NCBI RefSeq assembly: GCF_037023735.1
Contig: NZ_CP146069.1
Span: 1,033,501 to 1,097,500, forward strand
From: Roseovarius sp. S88
GTDB taxonomy: Bacteria; Pseudomonadota; Alphaproteobacteria; Rhodobacterales; Rhodobacteraceae
Length of the DNA: 64,000 nucleotides
Direction: 5' to 3'
Part shown: piece by piece, positions 34,607 to 43,457 of the stretch
Numbering within the stretch: position 1 is the first letter of the stretch
Layout of the letters: every line of letters starts with the position of its first letter
The notes under the pieces: model-generated
The model's database searches: none
What the model was told of the DNA's origin: nothing
What the model saw: the letters and a program-made list of their open reading frames with translations, nothing else
Position numbers and translations under genes: made by a program

Positions 34607-35534
34607 AATTCATTATGACGCGGCCTCGGCCATGAGCCTGGGGCGCCGTGACCGCCAGGAAGATGCTGTTGCGATGGATTTCCCGGTGGGCACACCGCAC
34701 GGCTTTGCTGTGCTGGCCGACGGAATGGGCGGACATGCCGCCGGAGACGTCGCCAGCCAGATTGTCGTGACTGAGATGTTCAGCGAGCTGAAGATGTTGA
34801 TCAGCGCCCCGAAAGACATGGAACAGAACATCCGCGACAAGCTATGTGCCGCGATCCAGGACACCAACATGTGCATCGAGCATATGGCGAGCTCTTCGCC
34901 GAATGTGTCTGTGATGGGGGCTACGGCGTTGGTGCCGGTGATCTTTGGGGAACGGCTTTATTGGGTGTCCGTTGGTGACTCGCCGCTTTTCCTCTTTCGC
35001 GAGGGCAAGCTGGAGCGGTTGAACGAAGATCACTCGATGGCACCTCAGATCGACGAGATGCAAACCAAAGGTTTGATCAATCTCGATGAGGCCAAAAATC
35101 ATCCGGATCGTAGCGCGCTGACATCCGTGTTGGCGGGCAATGACATACCTAAAATTGATTGTTCCGGCGCGCCTGTGTCGCTTCAGTCAGGCGATATCGT
35201 TATCGCGGCGAGTGACGGGCTTGAGTATCTCAGCCCTGAGCGGATCGAAGATGTGCTCGCCGCCTATCAAACACGTCCCAGCACCGAGATCAGCGCCGCC
35301 CTGCTGCGTGAAATCGAAGCCTTAGATGACCCCGATCAGGACAATGTATCGCTGTGCCTGATCAAAGTGAAAGGCGAGGAACAGGATCACGCCGCTGTGC
35401 CCGATCCGATTGCCGCCGTAACCCGAATTGTTCAGGCCGACCAGGCGTCGCGCCCGTCTTCTGTCACTGTCCTGTCGCGTAAATCGGGCGGTGCGTCGCA
35501 AGTTGTGTGTGTTTCCAGGAAGGTAAAGATGTGA
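34590..35534 (+). CDS. PP2C-family (PPM) Ser/Thr protein phosphatase
   Basis: A 314-residue phosphatase. Metal-binding aspartates appear in RRDRQEDAV (near 25), LADGMGGHAAGD (44), SDGLEYLSP (near 205) and DPDQDNVS (near 245), in the order usual for PPM enzymes. An extra C-terminal tail of about 60 residues follows the domain. The ATG at 34590 lies inside the end of the FHA gene, and the stop overlaps the next GTPase start by 4 bases. It presumably reverses phosphorylation by the operon's kinase and may act on the FHA protein or GTPases. Confidence 0.87.
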   Translation: MPQPNKIHYDAASAMSLGRRDRQEDAVAMDFPVGTPHGFAVLADGMGGHAAGDVASQIVVTEMFSELKMLISAPKDMEQNIRDKLCAAIQDTNMCIEHMASSSPNVSVMGATALVPVIFGERLYWVSVGDSPLFLFREGKLERLNEDHSMAPQIDEMQTKGLINLDEAKNHPDRSALTSVLAGNDIPKIDCSGAPVSLQSGDIVIAASDGLEYLSPERIEDVLAAYQTRPSTEISAALLREIEALDDPDQDNVSLCLIKVKGEEQDHAAVPDPIAAVTRIVQADQASRPSSVTVLSRKSGGASQVVCVSRKVKM

Positions 35535-36763
35535 CGACGGCACAGACCATAGACTATCTGTCCCGGCAATTGGAGGACGTCCTCGACCACGAGGAAGTGT
35601 CAGGCCGGTACAAGACCCTCGGTGCTCAGTTGCTGTCGCAGCTGCGCAAACCAATTCAGATATCTTTTGTCGGCTTACCGGGCAGCGGTAAAACCGGGCT
35701 GATTAACATGATGCTGAATGGGTTCAGCGTACCATCTTTTGAAGGGCCTGATGTGGTCGAACTGGTTTATGGACCTGAGGCTGCGACATGTTTTGTCCGA
35801 AACGGGGAAACTGTACAACGCGAGCTGGGTATTGTCGAAACGGCACCTGATGGCGAAGGACCCTATCATGTGCGCCTTGAACTGCCGGATGAGGGTCTTT
35901 TGGTGCAGTCTTTTGCCGAAATCAGATTGCCCAAAGACGGGTCCAGGCAACAGGCATTGCTTGAATATGCCGTGGGCAGCTCGACCATTCTGATCTGGTG
36001 TTCGGAGCTGTTTGAGGAGGCCGAGCAGGCGATTTGGTCCGATCTTCCGGAGCATATCAAGGATCACGGTTTTCTTGCGCTGACGATGGCAGACCGGCAA
36101 ATGATGAAAGGCCGTCTTACAGATCGCATTGCGGAACTGGAAGAATTTGTTTCAGACGAGTTTTTTGGCCTCTACCCGATTGCCACGCTACAGGCCATCA
36201 CAGCCCGCAGCGAGCCAGGTCCGCAAAATGGCGACATGTGGAAACACAGCGGTGGTGAGGCGCTTTTTGATGCGATCACGCGGCAGGTCTCGCTGGGTCG
36301 CGGAGAAGATGTTGATCGTGTAAAGCTCCTGTTGGAACAGCTGGATGTTGAGCCGGAAAACGTGTCGGCTCCGGCCCCTGATAAGGTTGTTGCCAGCGCC
36401 GCGCCCAAGCCGATGGGTAAGTTGCAGCCCGATGCCGCCCTAACCAAGCGCGATGCGCTGCAGAAATCGCTAATCCGCCTGACCAAAGGGGCCGAAGACA
36501 TGTTGCAGGACGTGTCTGGCCTGGAAGGCGATGACTGCAACGATGTGCTTGAAAACTGTCTTGAGACCGTGCGCGACATGTCGGACATGCTGTCTGAGGC
36601 GGCAGGTAGCGACCCGTCGCTGACAGAATTGCTCGAAGAGGCACAGGAAGGCGAAAACATGCTTTTGCTCTTCCAGCTTGAGAAAGACGAAGGCGCCGCG
36701 GCGGATGCCGTGACGCTTATGTTGCAACTGAAAAAGGAAATAACGGCACACGCGCAAGCGTGA
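35531..36763 (+). CDS. P-loop GTPase-like protein of the kinase/FHA operon
   Basis: A 410-residue protein with a P-loop GLPGSGKT (48-55) near the N-terminus. A G4-like TMAD occurs near residue 185 in ALTMADRQM, but no clean DxxG is seen, so GTP specificity is uncertain. The C-terminal third (about 300-410) is predicted helical and acidic. I chose the GTG at 35531, with GGAAGG 7 bases upstream, overlapping the phosphatase stop. Its stop overlaps the dynamin-like gene by 4 bases. I do not recognise a named family; context makes it a partner of the two dynamin-like GTPases. Confidence 0.7.
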   Translation: MTTAQTIDYLSRQLEDVLDHEEVSGRYKTLGAQLLSQLRKPIQISFVGLPGSGKTGLINMMLNGFSVPSFEGPDVVELVYGPEAATCFVRNGETVQRELGIVETAPDGEGPYHVRLELPDEGLLVQSFAEIRLPKDGSRQQALLEYAVGSSTILIWCSELFEEAEQAIWSDLPEHIKDHGFLALTMADRQMMKGRLTDRIAELEEFVSDEFFGLYPIATLQAITARSEPGPQNGDMWKHSGGEALFDAITRQVSLGRGEDVDRVKLLLEQLDVEPENVSAPAPDKVVASAAPKPMGKLQPDAALTKRDALQKSLIRLTKGAEDMLQDVSGLEGDDCNDVLENCLETVRDMSDMLSEAAGSDPSLTELLEEAQEGENMLLLFQLEKDEGAAADAVTLMLQLKKEITAHAQA

Positions 36764-38904
36764 CAAAGGATGACCTCCGTAATGCCACCCGCTTGACAGA
36801 ATTTTGTGGGACAGATGCGATCCCTGCCGCGGATAAAACAATGAATGTAGAAGTTCGAAAAACCGAAACGACCGAGTTGCGCAAGGCCCCGCGCCCCGCC
36901 ACGTTGAGTGCGGGGCTTGAGCTTTTGGAGCATTTCGCAGAAGACACGAAACGCGTTGACGAAGCCCTGCAAACACTTGCCGCGCTGACCGGCACGAACA
37001 GCGCCAAGGCCGTGGCGCGGTTGCGCAAGGAGCTGGCAGAGTTCGAGCCGACCATCACCGTGCTGGGCCAGGTCAAGGCAGGCAAGACCGCGTTGGTCAA
37101 TGCCATGGCCGGGTGGTCCGATCTTTTGCCGTCGGACGTGAACCCGTGGACCTCTGTTGTCACTTCGTTGCATCTCAAGCCAGGTGAATCCCGGTCTGAA
37201 AACGGGGCGTGCTTCAAGTTCATGACCGACGATGAGTGGGAACGCCTGCTCAACAAGGGCGGTCGTATGGGCGAGTTGGCCAGCCGCGCTGGTGCCGAGA
37301 GTGAGCTGCAGAAGATCAGTGAGCAGATTGAGATCGTACGCCAGAAAGCCCGGCATCGGTTGGGCAAGAAGTTTGAACTCTTGATCGGGCAAGAGCATGA
37401 TTATGGCTATTTCGACAAGAACCTGCTGGAGAAATACATCTGCCTCGGCGATGACTTCGATGGCGATGAAGAGGTCAGTGCCGATCAGGAAGAGCAGGGC
37501 CGCTTTGCCGAAATCCTGCGGTCTGCCGATCTTTACCTGAACAGCACGACCGTGCCGAGCAACCTGTGCCTGCGCGACACGCCGGGTGTCAACGATACCT
37601 TTATGATGCGCGAGCAGATCACGGTGCAGGCTATTCGTGACAGTAAGCTTTGCGTTGTTGTGCTGTCGGCGAACCAGGCACTGAGTTCCGTGGATATGGG
37701 CCTTATTCGCCTCATCTCGAACCTCAAATCGCGCAATATCGTGATTTTCGTCAACCGCGTGGATGAGCTTCAAGCCCCTGCGCAGCAGGTGCCAGAAATT
37801 GAGCGCAGTATCCGCCAGACTCTGCGTCAGAAACGGGCTCCTGAAAACATCGACATCATTTTTGGCAGCGCCTATTGGGCCAATGCCGTGCTGTCTGGTG
37901 ATGTGCAGAAGATGCCGCAAGAGCGTATCAAGGCGCTGCTGAAATGGGCCGAAACTGATCGTGATATCAAGTGCAGCGAAACGGAGCCTTTTGAAATTGT
38001 TTGGGAATTGTCTGGTCTGCCGTCCTTGTTCCGGGCCTTGTCCGAACGCATTGTCATGGACATCGCCAATCCATTCCTGAGCAAAATCACCACCACAGCT
38101 GTGAGCCTCGCCACAGGTCAGCAGGCGGTGTCCAAGGTCCAGCTTGGCGAAGCCAAGGGCACGTCGATGACACCCGAAGAGGCGCTCTTTTCGTTTGACC
38201 GGATCGCGGATCAGCACACGCAGGCCCTGCAACGTGACTTGGTTCAGGCAACAGAAGATTATTACGCCCGCGCCGATCGTGCCCATGATCAGTTCATTGA
38301 GCGCGCCACACAGTCGCTCATTGCACATCTTGAACAGTGGGGGCCGTCGGATGGCTGGAAGTATGATCCCACAGGGCTTCGGCTTTTGATGCGGTCGGCG
38401 TATTCGGTGTTTGGTAAGCGCGCCCAATCCATCGCCGAACAACATTTTGACGCGGCCCTTGCGGATATCGCAGAGATTTACAGCTCTACATACGGGGAAG
38501 CTGTGGCAGGTTTTCAACTTGCCGCTCCCGCCGTGCCAAGTACGCCCCCGCCGATTTCTTTGGGTCAAACAATTGCGCTTGATTTCCATGATGGCTGGTG
38601 GGTCTCTTGGTGGCAGCGGCTTCGGGGATATGAAACATTTGCCCGCAAGTTCCGTCAGCTCATTGCCGATGAAACCCAGGACTTCATGGCACAGCTGAAA
38701 ACCATCCAAACCCAGGAAGTACGGGATCAGATCCTGGCCACGCTGCGTCTGTTCCTGGACGATCAGAAAGACATCCTGTCCGACATCGGCAAGGGCACGG
38801 ATGCCGATGCCAAAGTGCAGAGCCGGATGGGCCGAAGCACGCATGCCACGCAGACAGAAATCCTCGATGATGTGCTGTCTGTTTTGCGCGGTTATGCGGG
38901 CTGA
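36760..38904 (+). CDS. Dynamin-like large GTPase
   Basis: A 714-residue GTPase with G1 GQVKAGKT (103-110), G3 DTPGV (273-277) and G4 NRVD (332-335), separated as in bacterial dynamin-like proteins. A long helical region follows, with a hydrophobic/aromatic patch (FHDGWWVSWWQRLRGY, near 620) that could contact membrane. There is no clear transmembrane helix. Bacterial dynamins remodel or protect membranes; many occur as pairs, and a second dynamin-type GTPase follows here after 15 bases. It starts at a GTG overlapping the upstream stop. A long open frame on the opposite strand is a shadow. Confidence 0.8.
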   Translation: MTKDDLRNATRLTEFCGTDAIPAADKTMNVEVRKTETTELRKAPRPATLSAGLELLEHFAEDTKRVDEALQTLAALTGTNSAKAVARLRKELAEFEPTITVLGQVKAGKTALVNAMAGWSDLLPSDVNPWTSVVTSLHLKPGESRSENGACFKFMTDDEWERLLNKGGRMGELASRAGAESELQKISEQIEIVRQKARHRLGKKFELLIGQEHDYGYFDKNLLEKYICLGDDFDGDEEVSADQEEQGRFAEILRSADLYLNSTTVPSNLCLRDTPGVNDTFMMREQITVQAIRDSKLCVVVLSANQALSSVDMGLIRLISNLKSRNIVIFVNRVDELQAPAQQVPEIERSIRQTLRQKRAPENIDIIFGSAYWANAVLSGDVQKMPQERIKALLKWAETDRDIKCSETEPFEIVWELSGLPSLFRALSERIVMDIANPFLSKITTTAVSLATGQQAVSKVQLGEAKGTSMTPEEALFSFDRIADQHTQALQRDLVQATEDYYARADRAHDQFIERATQSLIAHLEQWGPSDGWKYDPTGLRLLMRSAYSVFGKRAQSIAEQHFDAALADIAEIYSSTYGEAVAGFQLAAPAVPSTPPPISLGQTIALDFHDGWWVSWWQRLRGYETFARKFRQLIADETQDFMAQLKTIQTQEVRDQILATLRLFLDDQKDILSDIGKGTDADAKVQSRMGRSTHATQTEILDDVLSVLRGYAG

Positions 38905-38919
38905 GAAAGGAAAAACCAA

Positions 38920-39810
38920 ATGACAGCCATGACCAACATGAGCGAAACCGAGGCACAATCCGAGCGCAAGCCGCGCGTCGCCCTGATGGGGGAGTTCAGT
39001 GCGGGCAAAAGCACTTTGCTTAACATGTTGTTGTCACAAGCATCTTTGCCTGTTCGCATCACCGCAACCAGTGTGCCGCCTGTGTGGATCGCCTATGGAG
39101 AACCGGCCGCGGCGCGTGTGACCCACGATGATGTTCAAGAAGACCTTCCAGTGGGCGAGATCGCCGATACCTCTCTGGAAGACACCAAGTACATCCGCCT
39201 TTGGCTTAAATCAGACGTTTTGGAATTTTGTGATCTGTTTGATCTGCCTGGAATTTCCGACCCGAATATGGATCGCGAGGTTCTGATGGCGGTGTTTGAC
39301 GAGGTGGATTCAGTGATCTGGTGCACCCATGCCACGCAAGCCTGGCGCCAATCTGAGGCGGCCACTTGGGAAGAGCTTTCGGCGCGCACCAAGGGGCACA
39401 ACCTTCTGGTGATCACACAATTTGACAAGATCACGTCCGATCGCGACCGGATGCGTCTTTTGTCCCGGGTGGGCAAAGAAACCGAAGGGCAATTCGATGC
39501 AATCTTTCCGCTCGCATTGCTCGACGCAACCGAAGCCAAGGACAAAGACGCCTGGATTCAAAGCGGTGCTGCTGCGTTTTGCGAGCATCTGATCGATGAT
39601 CTGATGAAGCGCGAATTGATTGAAGAGACGCAAGACGCCTTGTCGGAGGATAATGACGGTCTTGCGGAGATCGAGCCGTTGGAAGATCCCAATCGGATCA
39701 TTCCAAAACGTGTCTCTCGTCCGAAACCCAAGGATGGTGCCGCGCGGGTCCGTCCGCCAGCGGGAGAAACTGGATCGGAACATTCTGATCTGAAAAATGC
39801 CGATGCCTGA
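38920..39810 (+). CDS. Small dynamin-type GTPase
   Basis: A 296-residue protein with G1 GEFSAGKS (24-31), G3 DLPG (108-111) and G4 TQFD (166-169). GEFSAGKS is typical of the bacterial dynamin G domain. It lacks the long helical stalk of the neighbour, so it may be a regulatory or heterodimer partner. The C-terminal 60 residues are charged and probably disordered. AGAAAGG precedes the start. It lies between the large dynamin and a roadblock-like gene, an arrangement reminiscent of GTPase/roadblock pairs such as MglA/MglB, though this GTPase is not MglA. Confidence 0.78.
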   Translation: MTAMTNMSETEAQSERKPRVALMGEFSAGKSTLLNMLLSQASLPVRITATSVPPVWIAYGEPAAARVTHDDVQEDLPVGEIADTSLEDTKYIRLWLKSDVLEFCDLFDLPGISDPNMDREVLMAVFDEVDSVIWCTHATQAWRQSEAATWEELSARTKGHNLLVITQFDKITSDRDRMRLLSRVGKETEGQFDAIFPLALLDATEAKDKDAWIQSGAAAFCEHLIDDLMKRELIEETQDALSEDNDGLAEIEPLEDPNRIIPKRVSRPKPKDGAARVRPPAGETGSEHSDLKNADA

Positions 39811-39863
39811 ATGTATTGGGCATAACCGACAGCAGGGGGTCTGCTGATGATGGAGTGGTGGGA

Positions 39864-40250
39864 ATGAATATTGAGCAGGTATTAGACGCAGGGCGCAAGT
39901 CGGTCGCGGGATGTTCCGTGGCCGCCTTTGGCGATACCTCCGCGCGTCTGATCCTGCGGGCCAGCCATCGTGAAGGCATTCGCCGCGAATATCTTGATGC
40001 GCTGTGTGACCATGCCGCAAGTTGTTTCGATTTGCTGGATGCTACATGGGATGTGCCTGGTCTTGAAGAGGGCGAATGCTCGACGCTCAACGAGGCGGCC
40101 ATTCTGGCCAAGGGTGAGACAATGGTATTCGTGCGGTCCGATCATTCGCAATCAGAGTTCCTGTGTCTGGTGACAGATGACCCGCAGGCCGCCCCGAAAC
40201 TTTTTTCTGCAGCGCATCGCGCCTTGCAAAAAATCTCGGCAGTACAGTGA
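39864..40250 (+). CDS. Roadblock/LC7-like small protein
   Basis: A 128-residue protein whose order of hydrophobic strands and helices fits a roadblock/LC7 fold: an N-terminal helix, GCSVAAFGDTSARLIL, a long helix near 45-60, then a strand pair around MVFVRSDHSQ and FLCLVTDD, and a final helix. Such proteins dimerise and regulate small GTPases. The call rests on pattern, not on a diagnostic motif. The ATG at 39864 has a GGAG upstream. Its stop overlaps the next gene by one base (TGATG), indicating coupled translation. Confidence 0.55.
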   Translation: MNIEQVLDAGRKSVAGCSVAAFGDTSARLILRASHREGIRREYLDALCDHAASCFDLLDATWDVPGLEEGECSTLNEAAILAKGETMVFVRSDHSQSEFLCLVTDDPQAAPKLFSAAHRALQKISAVQ

Positions 40251-41071
40251 TGGCGACCCAGGTGGCAAAGGCAGAGATCATACCAAAGGAACGGCCCGCA
40301 CTAGACCGGGCCCTGAAACGGTTGGCTCGACCCGAACGGTTGATCTATGGCGCGCCCATAATGGCCGGAACAGGCAAACATGATCTTCTCTGCGCGGTTT
40401 TGCGCGAAATCGATGAGACGATCCTGCCGCGCGAGATCATCATAGAATGTCAGGTCTTTGGCACCATGCGGCTCAGCGTGTCCAACCGCCGTTTGGCTGC
40501 TATTCGATTTGATCATGACGTGGATCAAACACCGATGGTCGAGGCCGAAGACAGCCAGGACATGGCCAAGCAGTTTGCCCAGATCCTGACGCAGGCGTTC
40601 GACACAAGCAAAGAGGCACGTATCGTCCGCCCCCGGCGTCTTCCACCGGGGACAAGCTTTAACATGTCGTGTTCGTGTCAAAGCCTGGCAGATGCGGCTG
40701 GTATCGAGGATTTTCGGCTAGCGCCTGCAGTGGAGGAAGCGCGGTTTGATGATGTAATCCAAGGGGTTGCCAGGGCTTTGGTGAAAACCAATGGGGACTT
40801 GGCTAGCTACGCAACGACCGGATCACAAGGCGAGGTGGACTTGTTAAAGGAGTTCCACAGCAATTTCCAAAACGGCCACAGCGCGCGTGGACATGCGCGG
40901 CGTCTGAACCTTGATGAACCTCAATGTCTGATGGTGCCTTTGGCCAACGCAAGGACCATCGTCCTGACCGTGGGCGAGGAAGGTCACATGTTGGCTTTGG
41001 TCCCCAACGAAGATACGCCGCGTTTGACACAAGCATGGCACGCAGAGCGCAACGCCCTCACCACCAGCTGA
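40250..41071 (+). CDS. Hypothetical protein, last gene of the GTPase operon
   Basis: A 273-residue soluble protein I do not recognise. It has no signal peptide or membrane segment. An N-terminal basic helix (about 10-30) is followed by mixed alpha/beta sequence with IIIECQVFGTMRLSVSNRRLAAIRF near 65-90, and the C-terminal part has ANARTIVLTVGEEGHMLAL near 235, which resembles the end of a second roadblock-like module. A tandem of two such modules is possible. The start overlaps the upstream stop. 91 bases separate it from the response regulator gene, probably ending the operon. Confidence 0.6.
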   Translation: MATQVAKAEIIPKERPALDRALKRLARPERLIYGAPIMAGTGKHDLLCAVLREIDETILPREIIIECQVFGTMRLSVSNRRLAAIRFDHDVDQTPMVEAEDSQDMAKQFAQILTQAFDTSKEARIVRPRRLPPGTSFNMSCSCQSLADAAGIEDFRLAPAVEEARFDDVIQGVARALVKTNGDLASYATTGSQGEVDLLKEFHSNFQNGHSARGHARRLNLDEPQCLMVPLANARTIVLTVGEEGHMLALVPNEDTPRLTQAWHAERNALTTS

Positions 41072-41162
41072 TTTCAAACCGGGCGATGCGCATTTTGACG
41101 CAGCTTGGCTCATTTACACATCCGTACAGGCATCCCCTTCGTATTTGTTTACGGAGGATAAA

Positions 41163-41717
41163 ATGGCGAAGTCTTTTACAGGCGAAACGCTTTTGATTGT
41201 CGAAAATGACGACGTGTTTCGCGAGCAGTTGACCAAAGTGATGCGCAATCGGGGCTTTGACACCGTTGCGGCCTCAGGGCTTGAAGAGGCAAAGGCGGCC
41301 ATCATGACGCGCGCGCCTGCGTTTGCGGTCATCGATTTGCATCTGGATGACGGTTCGGGGCTGGAAGTCATTGAAGAGCTCAAAATGTACTCAGCCGAAG
41401 CACGTGCGGTGATCCTGACTGGATATGGGAACACGCCTACGGCCGTTGCGGCAGTGAAGCTCGGTGCAGTTGACTACCTCGCCAAACCTGCAGATGCCGA
41501 TGAGATCATCGATGCGCTCTTGGCGGCTGATGGGGTCATGCCACCTGCTCCGGAAAACCCGATCTCGCCCGAAGAGGCCAAGCGCGTGCATATCGAGCGG
41601 TTTTTGGAACGGACCGATGGCAACATCACAAAGACAGCCCGCCTTTTGAAAATGCATCGCCGCACACTACAACGTATTTTGAAACGCACACCAGATATCG
41701 GACAGGACAGTGGCTGA
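41163..41717 (+). CDS. PrrA/RegA/ActR-family response regulator
   Basis: A 184-residue regulator of exactly the PrrA/RegA layout: receiver (about 8-120), proline-rich linker (PPAPENPISPEE) and a Fis-type C-terminal helix-turn-helix (TKTARLLKMHRRTLQRILKR). The phosphoacceptor is D58, with T86 and K108 conserved. The acidic pocket reads E14-N15 rather than Asp-Asp, so phosphorylation could be altered. GGAGG precedes the ATG at 41163. The family controls redox and energy genes in alphaproteobacteria and is normally linked to a RegB/PrrB kinase and SenC; neither is here, so this is likely a paralogue rather than the main PrrA. Confidence 0.82.
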   Translation: MAKSFTGETLLIVENDDVFREQLTKVMRNRGFDTVAASGLEEAKAAIMTRAPAFAVIDLHLDDGSGLEVIEELKMYSAEARAVILTGYGNTPTAVAAVKLGAVDYLAKPADADEIIDALLAADGVMPPAPENPISPEEAKRVHIERFLERTDGNITKTARLLKMHRRTLQRILKRTPDIGQDSG

Positions 41718-42132
41718 GGCACGGAAACAATCCGCGTGTGATCTGACCGTGTATTTTGACGGGAGCTGCCCGCTATGCCGTGCGGAAATTGATTATTTTC
41801 AAAATCGCACGACACACGGGGCCGTTCATTTTGAAGACGTGTCGAAGCCTGATGCCAATCTCGCGCATGGGTTGGATCGGACACAGACGATGAAGCGGTT
41901 TCATGTGCGACGCAGTGACGGCGTGGTTTTCTCCGGTGCCGCTGGTTTTGCCGAGATGTGGGCACGGGCGCCGGGATGGCGATGGTTTGCACGCCTGGCG
42001 CATGTTCCGGGTGTGCTTTGGGTCATGGAACGCGGCTATCGCGGGTTTTTGGTTTTGCGTCCTTTGCTCATCCGCGTTTTAAGCACGGTTTTGCGGCGCA
42101 AAACGCAATCTGCAAAGGTTCCGGACGCATGA
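41710..42132 (+). CDS. DCC-family (DUF393) thiol-disulfide-type protein
   Basis: A 140-residue protein with the defining DGSCPLCRAEIDYF motif near residue 17 and a C-terminal hydrophobic region (about 95-125) that may touch the membrane. DCC proteins are predicted thioredoxin-like oxidoreductases of unknown substrate. The GTG start overlaps the response regulator by 8 bases, and the stop overlaps the UbiB-like gene by 4, so all three are cotranscribed. Confidence 0.78.
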   Translation: MAEARKQSACDLTVYFDGSCPLCRAEIDYFQNRTTHGAVHFEDVSKPDANLAHGLDRTQTMKRFHVRRSDGVVFSGAAGFAEMWARAPGWRWFARLAHVPGVLWVMERGYRGFLVLRPLLIRVLSTVLRRKTQSAKVPDA

Positions 42133-43457
42133 CGAAGATGTCTCCTGAACAGCGCGGCATTGCCATTCCCATCGGCCGTTTCAATCGTCTGGCGCGACTT
42201 GGCGGTGTGACCACAGCCGTGGCAGGCAATGTGGCAGCCAAAGGTGGGTTCGAGCTGTTGCGCGGGCGCAAGCCGAGGATTTCCGATCTTCTGCTAACGC
42301 CGGGCAATGTCTCACGCATCGCGGAGCAACTGGCGCGCATGCGTGGAGCGGCGATGAAGGCCGGGCAGCTCTTGTCGATGGAGACCGCGGATATGCTGCC
42401 GCCGGAGTTGGCGCAGATCATGGGGCGTCTACGGGGTGAGGCGCATTTCATGCCGCCATCACAACTCAAGAAAGTGCTCACGGCCAACTGGGGACCGGAT
42501 TTTCTGAAAACCTTCAAGCGCTTCGATGTTCATCCCATTGCCGCGGCCTCAATTGGACAGGTGCACCGCGCGCAGACCAAAGACGGGCGCGATCTGGCGA
42601 TCAAGGTGCAGTATCCCGGTGTGCGCGACAGCATCGATAGCGACATGCGCAATTTGGGGATGATTTTGCGCGCGTCGGGAATGTTGCCAAAGGGTTTTGA
42701 TCTTGACCGATTGCTTGCGGACGGGACGGAACAACTGCGCGAGGAAACGGATTACAGTCGCGAGGCCGAAGCGCTCGAACGGTTCGCCGTGCATCTGCAG
42801 GACCATACAGTCTTCAAACTGCCATCTGTGCATAAAGACCTGAGCACAAAAGATATTCTTGTGATGGATTATCTCGAAGGTGAGGCCATTGAAGAGCTGG
42901 AGAGCACCGGTCAGGCAGTGCGGGATCGGGTGTCGACAGAGCTGATTTCGCTCACCTTGCGTGAGGCGTTTGAGCTGCGCGACATGCAGACCGATCCGAA
43001 TTTCGCCAACTACCGGTATGCGCCGGGGACCGGCCAAATCATTCTGTTGGACTTTGGTGCGACACGACAGTTCAGCCGAGCGCTGTCTGCCGATTACTTG
43101 GCTTTGTTTCAGGCGGCGGTTGCGTCTGACAACGAGGCGGCCTTTGCCAAGATGGTTGAGATCGGGCTTGTGGGGGCGGATATGTCCGCGTCTGATCGCG
43201 CGCATATTCTACGACTTTTTGATATCGCGGCAGAGCCGCTACGCGCTGGCGGGGTGCTGGATTTCGGCACCTGCGGGCTTTTGGTGCATTTGCGACGCGA
43301 GGGGTTGGTTCTGGCCGAAGAGCAGGTGTCTATTCATGCACCACCCACCGATACGCTGCTCTTTCAGCGTAAAGTGCTGGGCTGTTATCTACTGGCCGAG
43401 CGTTTGCGTGCGCGGGTTGATCTTACTCCGCTTATCGCGCGTTACTGTGCGGCTTAG
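42129..43457 (+). CDS. ABC1/UbiB-family atypical kinase
   Basis: A 442-residue protein of the ABC1/ADCK/UbiB family. The family signature KAGQLLSMETADMLPPEL is near residue 80, with AAASIGQVHRA near 140, AIKVQYPGV near 158, the ExD-type DMQTDPNFANY near 290 and the metal-binding DFGATR near 315. UbiB proteins support ubiquinone biosynthesis through an unconventional ATPase activity. It lacks the C-terminal membrane helices of true UbiB, as is common for the shorter bacterial ABC1 proteins. The start overlaps the DCC gene by 4 bases, and its 3' end overlaps the convergent DUF2256 gene by 26 bases. Confidence 0.83.
   Translation: MTKMSPEQRGIAIPIGRFNRLARLGGVTTAVAGNVAAKGGFELLRGRKPRISDLLLTPGNVSRIAEQLARMRGAAMKAGQLLSMETADMLPPELAQIMGRLRGEAHFMPPSQLKKVLTANWGPDFLKTFKRFDVHPIAAASIGQVHRAQTKDGRDLAIKVQYPGVRDSIDSDMRNLGMILRASGMLPKGFDLDRLLADGTEQLREETDYSREAEALERFAVHLQDHTVFKLPSVHKDLSTKDILVMDYLEGEAIEELESTGQAVRDRVSTELISLTLREAFELRDMQTDPNFANYRYAPGTGQIILLDFGATRQFSRALSADYLALFQAAVASDNEAAFAKMVEIGLVGADMSASDRAHILRLFDIAAEPLRAGGVLDFGTCGLLVHLRREGLVLAEEQVSIHAPPTDTLLFQRKVLGCYLLAERLRARVDLTPLIARYCAA

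Noticed and set aside
31570..35534. Type VI secretion regulatory locus
   Set aside because: Kinase, FHA and PP2C resemble the post-translational trio of type VI secretion, but no sheath, tube, VgrG, ClpV or membrane-complex genes occur in the window.
36172..38958. A 928-codon open frame on the minus strand opposite the dynamin-like gene
   Set aside because: The plus-strand genes carry clear GTPase motifs and overlapping operon structure. The antisense frame has no domain pattern and is a by-product of GC-rich codon use.
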